NCBI GenBank assembly: GCA_023614405.1
Contig: CM042697.1
Coordinates: forward strand, 157,828,149 to 157,892,148
Length of the DNA stretch: 64,000 nucleotides
DNA from: Avena insularis
Lineage: Eukaryota > Streptophyta > Magnoliopsida > Poales > Poaceae
Direction: 5' to 3'
Shown: positions 1-11,569 of the stretch, piece after piece
Position numbering within the stretch: the first letter of the stretch is position 1
Layout of the letters: every line of letters starts with the position of its first letter
Notes under the pieces: model-generated
The model's input: only the letters and a program-made list of their open reading frames with translations
Database searches by the model: none
Told to the model about the DNA's origin: nothing
Made by a program: the position numbers and the translations under genes

Positions 1-352
1 CGAAGATGACGTGGTACACGCTCTTGAAGGGGACCACCTCGAAGGTCATGCGTTCTTGGCGGTAATTATTAACATCACCAAAAGCGAGCTGAAGTGTGAT
101 GCACCCAAGGGACCGAGACTCCCAGCCAGGAACTACGCCATGGAACACGGTACTGGTCAGCCTTAGGTTGGCCTCTGTCAAGTTCATCTTGTGCAGCGTA
201 TCCAGGTACATAATGTTGATGCTGCTTCCACTGTCCACCATACACTTGGTGAACTCGTTGCTGTCAATCAAGGGGTTGATGACCATGGCGTACTGGTTCT
301 CCGTAGGGATGAGGTCTGGGTGATCCTTCCTGTCCCAACTGATTTGAATATA
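1..352 (-). CDS. Retropepsin (aspartic protease) domain of Gypsy polyprotein, partial
   Basis: An open minus-strand frame of 117 codons runs off the left edge. It contains the active-site motif VDSGSSINIMY (D-S-G form of the D-[ST]-G triad), then a region reading FHGVVPG and a LAFGD segment, and ends near a VPFKSVYHVIF stretch. This pattern is typical of the plant Gypsy retropepsin that cleaves Gag-Pol. The frame begins after a stop-containing stretch at about 353-420, so it is not joined in frame to the gag upstream. Only the protease part is visible; the rest of pol lies outside the window. Confidence 0.8.
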
Positions 353-402
353 CGACCAGCACAGGTACTAGGGGACTGGGGGTAGGGTGGCCATCAGTAT
401 CC

Positions 403-2151
403 TCAGCGAGGTTTTCTACGCCCGGATAGTTGGGGTGCCAAGTAAAGTGTGGTAGACGGGGGCCTTCTTTTCGAAGGGGTTCTTGCCCTTGCCATCGCTC
501 TTGGCGGCATACTTGGGGTCAAGATCCTCGTCCATGTCACTTGAATACTTGGACTCCTCTTCCTTCTTCTTCCCCTTGCCCTTGCCTCGCGGTCTGTTCT
601 TCCGACTTCGCTTTTTGCCAGACTCTGGGTCCTCCTTGAGATCATTGACAAACTGGTAATGGCGATTGGTGTGAGTGTCTTTGCCATTGGCATCGAGGTG
701 TACAAGGCACGAAATATCACGGTATTCCTCGTACATTTGGGGAACGCAGAGCGCTGCCGGGGTAGTTTCACTACCTCGCTGCTGCCCCACGACCAGCCCC
801 GTCCTCGGCCACGCTGTTCGCCATCACCTTGTCCTGCAAATGTCATGGCGACCATGTCGGAGGTTGGGTTTTCTTCTAGCGGGTTCTTACGCTTTGTGCT
901 GTTGTTCCTCTTAGCTTGAGTTGTTATGGCCGTTGCCGGCAGGGAGCCACGAGCATTGTCGTTGGCAGCCGCGAACTCACTAGCCAACTAGATCATCTGG
1001 TTGAGATATAGCCGGTGATTGTCCTGCAGGCGCTTCAACTTATGTCGGAGCAACATACCTTTGTCCAACCCGTCGATGAAGGTGGCCATGGCGGTCTGAG
1101 CGTGCACTCCTGCGCAAGAATTCTTCATATCCAGCTAGCAAGAGAGGTAGGCGCGAGATGACTGGTCTTTCTCCGCACGCCTTCAGAGATCGCCAACAAA
1201 GGCAGTGGACGCTTATCGCACCTCGAAGTTCTTGGTGAATGCTTCTTGCATGTCCAACCAGTTGCAGATGGACTTCTCTGACAAGTCATCAATCCATTGT
1301 TGGGCCATGCCCGCCAGCATCAGTGGGAGGTACTTGACAGTGATGTTGGGGTTTCCCCCGGCGATCTCTACCGTGTTGCTGTAATCCTGCAAGCACGTAG
1401 CTGGTTTGGCGGTGCCGCCATAGGGCTTGATGGTCTTGTTAATCCGGAAACCCTAGGGGTAAGTTGCGGTCCGTATTACAGGTCCAAAGCAACGTGGTCC
1501 CAAGTATTGTCCTTCCCGGGCCTCGTGAATCTTGTCCAGGCATGAACTTGCATCATTTGGCTCCGGGCTTGTTCTTTTCTTCTTGCCGCCAGGGGATGGG
1601 CTGCATGAAAGACGCGGGCCTCCTCCGCCATGGTGGCTGCTAGGGGGCGACGGAGGTGGAGGTGGCAGTGGGTTAGACTTCTTGCTGTTACCCTCCAGCG
1701 ACGCCTCACACTTGTCACGGTTTCTTGTCGGACGCGGAGGGTCATGACGCGACCTACTCTTGTCTGATTGGTTGCACTCTCCATCATTACAGGGATGCTC
1801 CGTGTTGTTGCGGATGATGATGCCGCTCAGCCTTGGCAGAGGCATGTCCGTGCGATGGTGAGCCTTGGGGTCTTCGCGATGTCGGGGAGACTTGGGCGGT
1901 GGAGATGGGCGACGAGGATTAGCCTTGCCTCCATGGTCAGAGGATATGGGGATAACGTCTTTCATGTTTCGTGCATCCCCCCGTCTTTGTTCTGATGAAC
2001 CCGTCTGGTACCCGACATCATGAGGAGATCGGTCCCTTGGCGGCTTAGGAATGGTAGACTGGAAAAACGCTGGGTCAGAATCAAGCCTCTGAGAGGTGGC
2101 CTTTTCCTGCTGTTTTACCGCCTTTGCCACAAGGTCATAGAATTGTTCCAC
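403..2151 (-). pseudogene. Gypsy gag (capsid) region, broken
   Basis: Minus-strand frames form a decayed Gag. The first part (2151-1453) is rich in proline, serine and basic residues. It is followed, after a single TAG, by the capsid core at about 1450-1225 with the hallmark GGNPNITVKYLPLML and QQWIDDL segments of the Retrotrans_gag family. Further stops sit near 1215 and 1150. The last part (about 990-416) has a basic, lysine-rich tail (KKRSRKNRPRGKGKGKKK) where the nucleic-acid-binding region is expected. I do not see a clean CCHC zinc knuckle. At least three stops or frame changes interrupt the region, so it is non-functional. Confidence 0.75.
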
Positions 2152-2490
2152 AGCTACGGGTGATCTATCCTACTCCAGAAGGGTCTTGGCGATGGCTAGG
2201 TTGAGAATAGGAGTGGGCATGACTTGCCTGCCTTCGCTGTCAATGTATGGCTTTGCTTGTGGCAGCTTGGAGGCAGCACACCCTAGGTTATGCCATACAC
2301 GAGGATCGTTGATGATGCGAGTCGGAGCTTTCTTAGCCTTCTACTGCTTGAGCAGAGTCTTATACTCGGCCTCCATGGCTCTAGCTTTCTCTATTGACTT
2401 CTTTGCGTTGGCCATATCTCAATCCAGCTTTGCGCCTTGCTCCGCGAGGGCCTGCGCTTCCTCCAGCAGCTGCTGGCGCTTCTCGTCAAG

Positions 2491-3726
2491 CTATACTACT
2501 TTTTGTATATGAGCCACGGTCATGGGCTCGACGAGAAGATTGCGGTACATCACTCTATCAGCTAGAGTGATTTTGGTGGCAGCAGACGTAGATGCTAGAG
2601 GCGGCGGGTTTGCGGTGTTGCTGTTACTCGGACCGACGTTGACTTCGTACAGCTGCTGCACTGGGTTAGGCGGAGGGGGCAAGGCCTTTGCGCGATCATT
2701 GTCGGCAGCAATAGGTGGTCCCTTCCCCTTGTCCAGCGCTTTAGGCGGATCTTGTCCGGGTTTATCTTCCTCCATCACGGTCCCAATGGCGACGAACACC
2801 TCTCGGGACATGACGGCGTTGTCGGCATGCTCGTCGCGTTGGATATCCTCTTCCATATCCTGCATAGCAAAGTCTAGCTCCTCTAGGCTGAAGTCTATCT
2901 CCTCCGAATTAGTGCTGATGTCGGTGTAGAGCGCGTCAAGAACGAAGTCGGAGGGTGACGGGGCTTCCTCGATGATAGGTGGTGGTGCAATAGCGGCGAT
3001 GATGACTAGAGGCGGTGGTGCGGCCGCCGCGACAACGACCGGAGGCGGTGGTGGTGGTGGCTGAGGCGGAGGGGAGCCGGGTAGGACCGCGGGCGCTGCC
3101 TGAGCTTCTGCATCCACGGCCGCCAAGTTGTTGACGGTGTTCACTATGCCTTCGAAAGTAAGGCGTCCTGAAGCCTGCATCCGCCTTAAACTATGTCGAA
3201 GAAGTGTACCGCGGTCTAGTCGTTCCACAAAGTGATACATGGCATCATCATTGGGGTAATGCTCCAGATCGGCCCATATACGGAGCCACCTGGCTAGGTA
3301 ATCGCAGGGGTTTTCACTCTCTCTTTGATCGCAACACGCTAGATCGAAGATAGTCACCACTCCGACGAACTTGGATCTCTGTTGTCCAGACGCACGGGCG
3401 AAGCCGGCGGACTTGCAGTGATCTTCCACCATTATATCCTGCACAGGGGCGGTTTGGATGGGCCTTGAATTTTTCTGATCTTTGCCGGCAAACTCTGAAG
3501 AAAGATCCAACTTCGATCCTTCCGCGAACGTATCCTGCCCATAGGCGGTCCGTGTGGGTCTTGACGCTCCTCCGACTTCCAGGGAATTAGTGCCTGAGTC
3601 GGTTTTGCCGATGAAGAGGTGGATGTCCCCGATTAGGACAATCGAGCAGCGGGCGGGGTTCGTCTTTGTCCGGATCCATAACCCGTCAGGGAGGGACGAT
3701 CGAAACGTTGCCGGAGAAGAGAACAC
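2491..3726 (-). CDS. N-terminal Gag-region ORF of the Gypsy element, 411 residues
   Basis: This is the first long minus-strand frame after the LTR and primer site, beginning about 75 bases downstream of the primer-like motif. Residues about 130-215 look like a gag-type helical domain (CDQRESENPCDYLARWLRIW and a following LRRMQASGRLTFEGIVN stretch). Then come long proline and alanine runs (residues about 225-265) and an acidic segment (about 270-310). It ends in a proline-rich stretch just before the broken gag core. Function beyond 'gag leader' is not recognisable. It could be a separate ORF0 or simply the N-terminus of gag cut off by mutation; the position favours the latter. Confidence 0.55.
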   Translation of the reverse strand: MFSSPATFRSSLPDGLWIRTKTNPARCSIVLIGDIHLFIGKTDSGTNSLEVGGASRPTRTAYGQDTFAEGSKLDLSSEFAGKDQKNSRPIQTAPVQDIMVEDHCKSAGFARASGQQRSKFVGVVTIFDLACCDQRESENPCDYLARWLRIWADLEHYPNDDAMYHFVERLDRGTLLRHSLRRMQASGRLTFEGIVNTVNNLAAVDAEAQAAPAVLPGSPPPQPPPPPPPVVVAAAAPPPLVIIAAIAPPPIIEEAPSPSDFVLDALYTDISTNSEEIDFSLEELDFAMQDMEEDIQRDEHADNAVMSREVFVAIGTVMEEDKPGQDPPKALDKGKGPPIAADNDRAKALPPPPNPVQQLYEVNVGPSNSNTANPPPLASTSAATKITLADRVMYRNLLVEPMTVAHIQKVV

Positions 3727-3800
3727 GGCCGATGGCTACGGTTTCGCCGATTCCCATGAAGAGCTTGGTAATCGCCCGTTGTAGAGCCTGAAGCACCTCT

Positions 3801-3820
3801 TGCCCCACGGTGGGTTCCAA
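3801..3820 (-). other. Primer-binding-like site of the Gypsy element
   Basis: On the minus strand the site reads TTGGAACCCACCGTGGGGCA, starting 7 bases after the LTR end. The TGG start and the ACCCACCGTGGGGC body fit the primer site seen in many Triticeae Gypsy elements (usually TGGCGCCC...), with two substitutions. It fixes the orientation of the element. Confidence 0.6.
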
Positions 3821-3827
3821 CTATCGT

Positions 3828-4359
3828 TGTATTGCCGACGAGTACGCCATGGAGGGGTCCTCACAGAGCGTGTTTAGAGACGTGGGGTAAGGCGGAATGT
3901 TGGCGGGTACGAGGTAACACAACTTACCCAGGTTCAGATCCCACGACGGTGGCGGAATCCTACTCCTGCTATAAATCACTATAATGGCAATACGTCGAGT
4001 TACAGGGATTGGTTCCCTGTGCGCGATATGAGTTGTGTCTTCTCTAGGATATGCCCTAAAGGCTCCCATAAGTCCGACTTATATAGTCGCCAGATCCTAG
4101 GGTTATAGGTAAAGTCCTAGACGGACAGGTTACAGAGTCCTATACGGTATACAACCAGTCTAACATGTCTTGCACTCCAAGGCTCCGGGTACGTCGGTGA
4201 ATCCTCTGTAGCCTTACTTTATCCGGCATGGGCCTCCCTTCTGGATCCATCTAACTGGGCCGCCCAGCAGGCCATAGGCCTTGCTACCAACTGTGGTCCA
4301 CCCGGGTTATCTGGATTAGAGACATGCTATGGTGATACCCATATAGCATATCCCCAACA
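3828..4359 (-). repeat. 5' LTR of Gypsy element (532 bp)
   Basis: On the minus strand the LTR starts TGTTGGGGATATGC and ends GGCAATACA, i.e. TG...CA termini. A TATATAAG box lies at 4078-4085 (minus strand), about 280 bases into the LTR, which fits a U3 promoter. The second LTR is outside the window, so the boundaries rest on termini and the neighbouring primer site only. Confidence 0.75.
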
Positions 4360-5755
4360 GTATAAGAACTAGAGAGAGATAGGGCATGCAGCTGAAGCAA
4401 CCTTCTCCTTTCCTCCTCAGTATCGCGGCGGTGTGGCAAGAATGGCGAGAGACAGAGAGCGGCAGGCTCTGCTTTTGCTTTTTGGGTGGTAGTGGGAGGT
4501 GCTGGGGCGGAATGGAGTAGGTGGCACGGGTGTGGGAGGCCCGGGCCTATTTAACTCAACTGAGCAAGTCCACGGTGCATTGATAGCATGTCGTGGTGGT
4601 TAGATGGTGTGGGAGCTCATGGTTGGCTAGGCTAGGCAGTGGGGAGCGACATGGCGTGGCTGCGACGTGGCCTACACCGACGGAGCCGACCGAGAGCCTC
4701 GGGAGCATGCGATGGGTTGGCCAGTGAGAGCGCGCGACATGATCGACAGATTGACGAGACATGACCATGGCTCAATCATGCCGACGTGTGGAGTGAGGCT
4801 ATGCATAGGGTGGTGGGTAGGCTTAGTGGTGTTCTCCCACGTGACCACGCGGTTGTTTGATACCGAGGGTAAGGTGGGGTGAGCGCAGCGACGCCGTTCT
4901 TTTTGACGTGGATGCTGCCGGATGGGGGTCGCTAGGGTTATCGGGTGAGGGTGAGAGAGGACGGGGTGTTTCTGGGGACCTGGAACACGCAAGGCGGGGG
5001 TGTTTCTGCGCATAAATGGCAAGATTTTTCTCTCTCTATCTTTTGTATCACTCACGTGGACTGGCTTGGGAGGGTTGGTGTCGACCAGGAGGTGGTGTAC
5101 CAGTGCAAGGACAAGGTGGAGCTCGGGTGAGGTAGTGGGCAAGGCCATAGCCGCTGGTTTTAGCAAAAGATGTAAGTAGGATGATCTAGGGTGGTTTTTG
5201 TTTGATGCCACCTTCTGATCAGGGTAAGTGCCTTGGGTTGTTTATTGCCAATATTAGGGTTTGGGGGATAGATGGATAGTAGGTGAACAACCTCATACCA
5301 ATTAAGCTTCCTAGTTCTTCTATCTCAAGTTATGATCCTCCAAAGTTGGATAAAAACAAGGGGGTCATTTCCCTTAATCCAACATGGGTTGCAAGGTTTA
5401 TTGGTAAGGTGGCTAGGGTTTGTGTTTTGTCAAACATGGGTTTAGTGTATAGCAATACTCATAACCAGGTATTAAATCATGGGTTTGCATGGCATTGTTG
5501 GATCATGATTTAGCTAAGCTATGTCCCTAAAAATAGACACTCACTAAGGTATCTTGGCTTAGCCAACTTTGATGCTTCTTTTAGGGTTTAAAATTTGGTT
5601 GACAACAAGGATCAAGATTAGAGTATTTAAATAATCATAGATGATCAAGGTCACTAAATAGACTAGATGTTACTTAAGACTATATTAGGACAATCCTAAC
5701 AAACGATCATAATCAAGCATTTCACCCAAACAACCATGCAATCCAATAGGTGGGG
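4360..5755. other. Unassigned intergenic DNA
   Basis: No coding region that I can support. The left part (4400-5200) is moderately GC-rich and has frames open on both strands without family motifs. The right part (5200-5755) is AT-rich. It may be remains of old LTRs, but I see no termini. Confidence 0.5.
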
Positions 5756-6354
5756 CAGAAAATGGGATGTTATAGTGTCCACCGACATAAATGGGGGAGA
5801 GGTGGGGGCACCAGCATGGCTGGCACGCCATGGCCCTTTGGAGCCCCCCTCACCTACCAAAGGCCCCCTCGTCCTCTTCTCATCTCACTCATTCCCCATT
5901 CCTCTCATATGACCTTTGGTTGGCATCTTCCTTCCCTTGCTTGACTTGTCCATTTCCACAAGTACGGTGCTTAGGCGAAGCCCTACTGAAGATCTTCTCC
6001 ATCACCACCATTACCATTCCATAGTGCTACTAGAGTTCCCAAGGATCCGCTACTTCCGTTGCCCAACATGGATCAAGGGACAGGAGTCGTCGGCACACTG
6101 TATGTGTGACCAATTATGGAGGCACTACCCTTTGTGGCGCTGATCATCTGCACGTCCTTAAGGACAGTCGTGTACAATCTACACCAACCACATTTGTTTG
6201 TAGGAACATTGTCCCGCTTAGCGGCTTACGATCTTCAAGGTTGAGTCCTTCTAAAACCAGCTTACCGGCTTACGTTACAAAGTGTCGCCTAGATTCGATC
6301 TTGGCAGTTGCAACCATAGGAATTTTTTTGTTTTCTATGCAACAAATCCCATCA
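5756..6354 (+). repeat. Degenerate Copia LTR, 3' part
   Basis: The stretch ends with AGGAATTTTTTTGTTTTC then TATGCAACAAATCCCATCA, the 3' terminus typical of BARE/Angela-type Copia LTRs. It has the same order of blocks as the LTR at 55213-56878: a C-rich promoter-like stretch, a TCTACACCAACCAC block, a GATCTTCAAGG block, then the terminus. It is strongly diverged and no internal region or partner LTR is present. Confidence 0.5.
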
Positions 6355-7212
6355 AATTCATTACCTCACTAGCTACTGTACATCATGCACATATAGATTC
6401 TATTACCAATTTTATTCTTTAGTTTGCTCATGATTAAAGCAATGCCATGATTTGCTTAGCTTAAACTATGGCAATTTTTGTGAGAAATACAATGTTTGAT
6501 TACTCAGAAACATGAGACATTGTGAACATGTTCTGACTCATGTCTACTGGATTTCATCTATACATGATGAAATGATCTTGCTAGTTTAATATTAGCCACT
6601 AGATGGTTCAATTGGTTATGATTCCTTTGCATTTTTTAGTTGACTTATGATTGCAACAATGTGATATTCTATCGTTGTTCCTATGGATATAATGTGAATA
6701 ACAGGGCTCATACACTTTTACTTGACATTATATATGTTGCATATCTGTTTTCAAATAATCTGGCAGTTTATATGATGCATGAAGTGTATGATTGCTTCAT
6801 TTTCTAGATACCTACTCTATATGGGGCACAAAGTGCTTCTATCAAAAGAATGTCTCATTCTGCTTACTTTGATCTTTCACTTCATACCAACCATACATTG
6901 TTTAAACACTTCATTGACCTTGTAATGTGCACATTGTATCATTTGCTTGTTTGTCTAGTGGATTTTCTTAGCTGCTTAGTTATATGTACAATGATACTGT
7001 TAGAAGTTGGAAATACAATATTTGCAGGCATTAAAAAACGTTTGTGCTACTTTTTGGTTGCTTCCAACTATATATTGTTTTGGCAGCAAATGACTCATCT
7101 CTTTTTTTCTCTTCTTTTTATTTAATGGCTAGAATATTAAAATATTTGAATGATCTGGCTAATAAAAATCACGGTGGTGGATATCTTGTATCTCTGAAAT
7201 GATCCCGGTTGT
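6355..7212. other. AT-rich DNA without genes
   Basis: No open coding region with family motifs. A short block near 6417-6460 (GATTAAAGCAATGCCA) resembles one just right of the LTR at 11127-11145, so both flanks may be intronic sequence of the same decayed CACTA transposase gene that the LTR split. Confidence 0.35.
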
Positions 7213-9717
7213 TGTCACATCCCAAAATTCTCCTAATTTTGGAATGTGAAATAAATAAAATAAGTTTGATTGATTGTTTGACTTTGTTGAAAATTCTCAA
7301 AGAAAAGAAACTTTTTAAATTGAAAATCCTCCCAACCTTATATTCTTTTGTTATGTCCTAAGCAGCCATATAGGGAAAAACGGCAAGGATTGATTATGGA
7401 TTGTAGAATTGGTGTGCAAGATTTAAAAATTCAAAATCATGAAGCATGCCTGATCATAATTGCATATAAACCCTAAGAAGCAAATAGTGTTGCCCAAAAA
7501 TAAATTCAAAACCCTAAATGGGATTTTCCAATTCTAGGTGGAACCAAATAGCTATGGTTTGTCCATACTAAAATTAAGAAAATATATTCATGAATTATTT
7601 ATATTGATAGAGTACATTTTTATAAAACAATAGGAAGTGGTTTGAATAATTTTGGAGCTCAAAATTAAAATAAATGAAGTAGAATCCCTATTAACGAAAC
7701 TCAATTTCTATTAGTTGAAATATTCTAAATGGACAGAAAAGAGGTATATTATTCTCTAAAAATAATTCTTGCGAAATTACAAATTTTTAGAAATTTACGT
7801 TGTGCAAATTGGATACCTAAAACTAAAACTAGAAAGGAGAATAGAAAAAGAATAATAAAAAAACAAACTACTCTATCTACCGGGCTAGCCAAGCCGGCCC
7901 GTCAATCCTCTCCCGCTCGCGCAGCGCGAAGCAGCCCTCTAGCGTCTTAGCGCACGCAGCCAGCGCAACGCCGGCGAGCAGCGCGCAAGGCAACAATGCA
8001 GCCCAAGGCTGGTCCACCCGAGCAGAGCAGCAGCCCACACCCTCTCTCCCTCTCACTAACTTGTGTGTCCCTCCCACACGTCATCAACCTCCCGACGGGG
8101 ACCACACCGAGCACGAACCGATCCCGAGCCCAAATCCGCGATTTTTGCATCAATTCCATTCTTTTTCTCAACCTTATCTAGGGAATCAATCCCTATAAAT
8201 TATTCTGCAGTCTCCATCTTCGTTTTCTTTTCGTTTTTCGAGTCCCTATATTCATAAAATGGAGGTTCTGAATCTCGCCGCCAGCCGCCATCGGAGCTCC
8301 AGACCGAGGTTGACATCAACACTACCTAGACTCCCTCCCGCCTTTTAACCTCTTAAAATTCTTCATCCGCTTCACCCGTTTCCTTCCCATCGCCGCAGAA
8401 GCACCGGAGCAAGCGCACATCGCTGCCGGATCTTCGCCGCCCCGCACCTCTCCAGCCGCGCTTCCTCGCCATTCCAGAAAACGAGTAGCACCTTCGTTCC
8501 CACCATCGATGCACCTCTCCTCTTCTGCATCTCATGGATATCTTCACCGCCGCTGGAGACCTCCAAGAGCGCCGCCACCATCACCATTCGAGCGCCACCA
8601 CCGATCACCATCGTCGTTGTCGCCACCGGCTTTCCATCATCAACAGCACCCGTTCGATCCAATTTGCACGCTCAAGATTGCTTCGGGCCTAGCCAAGCCG
8701 CTAGCCGAAGCTCTAGCCCAGCCGAGACTCAAGCCGAGCTAAAAACGTGTTGTTAATCCTGACCACCTGATCCAGATCCAGTGGCCGCGAAAGCTTCACT
8801 CGAACGAAGGGGTATGGACCAATCCAGTTACACCACATATATTCCCTATGATTTCACAAATTGTTAAAATAGACAGAAAATGCTTGAACCTAGTAAAATG
8901 CATATAAAAAGATTTGTAAGTCTAAAATTTGCAAATAATATATCATTGGATTTAGAAAAGTATGAAGAATATTTATATGATATTTTATATAACTTTTATA
9001 GTATATGTTTACTGTAGTTAATTAAATGATTTAATGGCCTATTTGGAGTAAATAAATAAAAATAAATTATTTATAGATCCTAAAAATACAAATAATATGT
9101 CTATGGAATCCTTGTTTCATATAGGACATTAATCTGGCATTCCATATAATTTTTGTCGAAGGAAATAATTTAAATAATTTAAACCCTCCTAACTAGTATT
9201 TAAATCCCAAAAAATTAACCAGAACTCCAAAATTAGTGAAACCAATTGGTACTATTTTTTATTGATAATATCTATCCAAAGAAATTTGATGCCAAATTAT
9301 TTGGTACCGTTAAAATAGAAATTCTTGCATAAAGCTTTAAAACCATTGCAATAGTATTTTAATCATAAGAAAAGATCTATAACTCCTTTTTAGGTTATTC
9401 AAATTTCTACTGTTTAAAAATTGCATTACCTATCCAGTAGCATTCACTTTACAATTTAATACGACAGAAACATCAGTAGTTGAATTAAAGTGAGATAAAC
9501 CATATTAAATCGATATAACTTTAGTAATAAAAGCATTAGTGCATTAAATGACTTTCCACATGCATCATGTGATCTAGTAATGTTCAGAATGCTAAATACA
9601 ACAAGAGTGACCTATTAAATCATCGTGCATGCATTTGTGCATCTTTGGTTTTTTGTATTGCGCATAATTTCAATGTTTGAATGGTGTGCTTGTTGTGCCT
9701 TTGTTTTTGATTGATAG

Positions 9718-9843
9718 ATTGCGAGCAGTGCAACTACTGTGATTGCACTTACTATGATTGCAAGTATTGTGATCGTGACGAGTGAAAACATTATATTTGT
9801 GATGATTGTGAGGATTATCTAATCGTCTACATCTACAACAAAG
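9718..9843 (+). other. Putative coding exon inside LTR (Cys-rich peptide)
   Basis: The segment is preceded by TTGATTGATAG (3' splice site) and followed by GCAAGT (GC-type donor after CAAAG). It is 126 bases, 42 codons in phase. Read after two leading bases, it gives a cysteine-rich run (CEQCNYCDCTYYDCKYC), one TGA, then YICDDCEDY, ending YNKG at the splice. The equivalent segment of the chromovirus LTR (34123-34182) is in the same phase and also Cys-rich, ending YNQG. The pattern C-x2-C-x2-C-x-C suggests metal binding, but I know no matching family. The TGA makes this copy broken. Confidence 0.45.
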
Positions 9844-10430
9844 GCAAGTGGTGCTATTTTGGTCATAAATCTCGTATTGTCAACCTATGCATTGTAGATG
9901 TTTTTGTAGAACTGCATGCGTAGGAATTGATGTGTATATGCTATGCTTTGTCCCATATTAATTCCCTAGTATTCCTTGTTTATTAGTAATCGTATTGGTA
10001 GATTGCTTAGCTATCCTATTTAGACGAGGAAGGGAATCACACCATGAAAAGTTATATATTTTGAAAGGTTTATATTTTGCTAAATGACAAACCAACATGA
10101 TTTTAATGAACCACCTAGGCGGAATGGTTGAGTGTCATCAGAGTGAAGATTTATGGTGCGGAATGCCGCCCAGGATACTGAAAAAGGATTGGCTTCTTTG
10201 TTTAGTAGATTTCGTGTGCAGCCATGTGCCAGTAAGAAATGGATGGCTGGCTGGACTTAGTAGGTTGTGATGACTCAAATCCTACATAGCCAGAGATGTA
10301 AATAGTGTAGGTTGGTTTGATGCGTGCATGGGTTTGTGAAGCTCTTCCTGAATTGTCTCGTCTTGGACTTCTCCCTATCATTACACAATCTGAGTGTGGT
10401 GGTCCGAGCTGGGTTGGCCATGTCACATAG

Positions 10431-10460
10431 GTAAAGTGTACAAACCCCTGCAGGGTGTAA
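10431..10460 (+). promoter_or_regulatory. Conserved LTR box (GTAAAGTGTAC...CCTGCAGGGTGTAA)
   Basis: The box GTAAAGTGTACAAACCCCTG followed by CAGGGTGTAA recurs at 34755, 43990, 58356, 61428, 14847 and, on the minus strand, at 27366 and 48976. About 25-35 bases downstream in several copies lies GTTATGGACA. Its role is unknown. Confidence 0.6.
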
Positions 10461-10802
10461 AACTAAGTACTTAGCCGTGTCCCCAGTTATGGACAATTTG
10501 AGAGACCTGATACTGATTCTATGACATATTTCTCACTCATCCTAAATTTCAATTACTTAAAACTTGTTGGTTGAACTTAATTGGGTAGAAGCACCTGGGA
10601 GTGAACCAGAATGTCCTATTGTCGTATTGGAAAACTATTTTGTTACAAATATTAGGATAAAACTATTGCTTTATGCAAATGAGCCTGAGCTCCATCTAGC
10701 CAAATAACCATGTAGTTGATAGATCTGTTGTTAACCACTTTAGCCTACTTGTCATACATTCCATGTATTGTCCCTTCGGGGATGCTACGTTTTATGTTGC
10801 AG

Positions 10803-10822
10803 GTTATATCGTATCTGAGTGA
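10803..10822 (+). other. Putative terminal coding segment inside LTR
   Basis: It follows TTTTATGTTGCAG, a good 3' splice site. Joined in phase to the exon at 9718-9843 it adds GYIVSE and a TGA stop. The same site and phase occur in the other LTR families. Confidence 0.4.
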
Positions 10823-11569
10823 TCGTTCATAGGTCCTGATACTCCACTCAACAATTGTTCTCCTATGGCACATTTGAAGGATAGAGATGTACCTTGTAAT
10901 TGCTTTGCGCTGTAAAATAATGTAAATTCTAGATCATATTCATTGTATTTATGCTGCACATTTATATTTGTTATCATTTTGTACTGTGTGTGCTAGTGAA
11001 CTAATTCAGGGATTGACACTATACACATGAACTTATCCTTATCAGGCGAGGGTGTTACAATAGTCTATTTAAGACACACACTTGATCTATTTCTTGTTTT
11101 TTAAGGTACTATCTTAGTTCACCGATGATTAAAACAATGCCACCTTCTGTGATTGGAGGTCTAACCATAACTTCTCGACCTGCATATTGATCTGTCTAGT
11201 TGATACTATAAATCATTTTTAAATGCTATTTTTATATTATAGGTTAATGCTTGTTGTCCTCACCAGTTCTGCGCAGCTCAGGGAATCACATGCACCTCCT
11301 TTTGTTATACTTTCTATATTTCCGTTGTGAGTGATATGATTAGTTTATGAGGGAAATATTCTAATTGGTTGATTTACTACATTCATTGCCACACTAGTTT
11401 AGTTAGTCTGCATGAGACACACATGTTGATTGCTTGATTTGTTATATTGGGATAATGCTGATTTTGAAATTCTTTGACAACAAACATGGTGTTTTTCGCC
11501 AACTTCTCTGCTTTAACTTAATATGTCTTAGATTCAGCCTACAAATAATCTATAGTGTTTGTTCCATAG

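Larger units (their letters stand above)
1..4359 (-). mobile_element. Gypsy LTR retrotransposon, 5' half, runs off left edge
   Basis: Read on the minus strand, the order is LTR (4359 to 3828), primer-binding-like site, a long gag region, then a retropepsin domain at the window edge. This is the standard order of a Ty3/Gypsy element; reverse transcriptase and integrase would lie to the left of the window. The coding part carries several stops and frame changes, so this copy cannot make its own proteins. The 7-base gap between the LTR end and the primer site, and the primer-site form, resemble those of common Triticeae Gypsy families of the Fatima/Sabrina kind, but I do not assign a family. Confidence 0.85.
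7213..11059 (+). repeat. Lone Gypsy LTR (3847 bp), probable solo LTR
   Basis: The LTR starts TGTCACATCCCAAAATTC and ends GGGTGTTACA. These are the same termini as the chromovirus LTRs at 32355 and 41533. Inside is the same order of blocks: a GC-rich exon-like stretch (7880-8820) with TATAAAT at 8194-8200, an AT-rich stretch, a putative exon at 9718-9843, the conserved box at 10431-10460, and a conserved TTGCAG acceptor at 10802. No primer site, coding region or polypurine tract adjoins either end. The 5-bp flanks (GTTGT left, ATAGT right) match at only 3 of 5 bases, so a target duplication is uncertain. A solo LTR from recombination between two LTRs is the likeliest origin. Confidence 0.75.

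Noticed and set aside
4672..5211. 179-residue minus-strand frame
   Set aside because: No domain motifs, His/Pro-rich, and overlapping frames on the other strand are equally open; no support as a gene.
10202..10496. Minus-strand frames over the conserved LTR box
   Set aside because: They run against the LTR's direction, have no motifs, and coincide with conserved non-coding blocks.
7213..11059. Full retroelement rather than solo LTR
   Set aside because: No primer site, gag/pol motif or polypurine tract adjoins either end.
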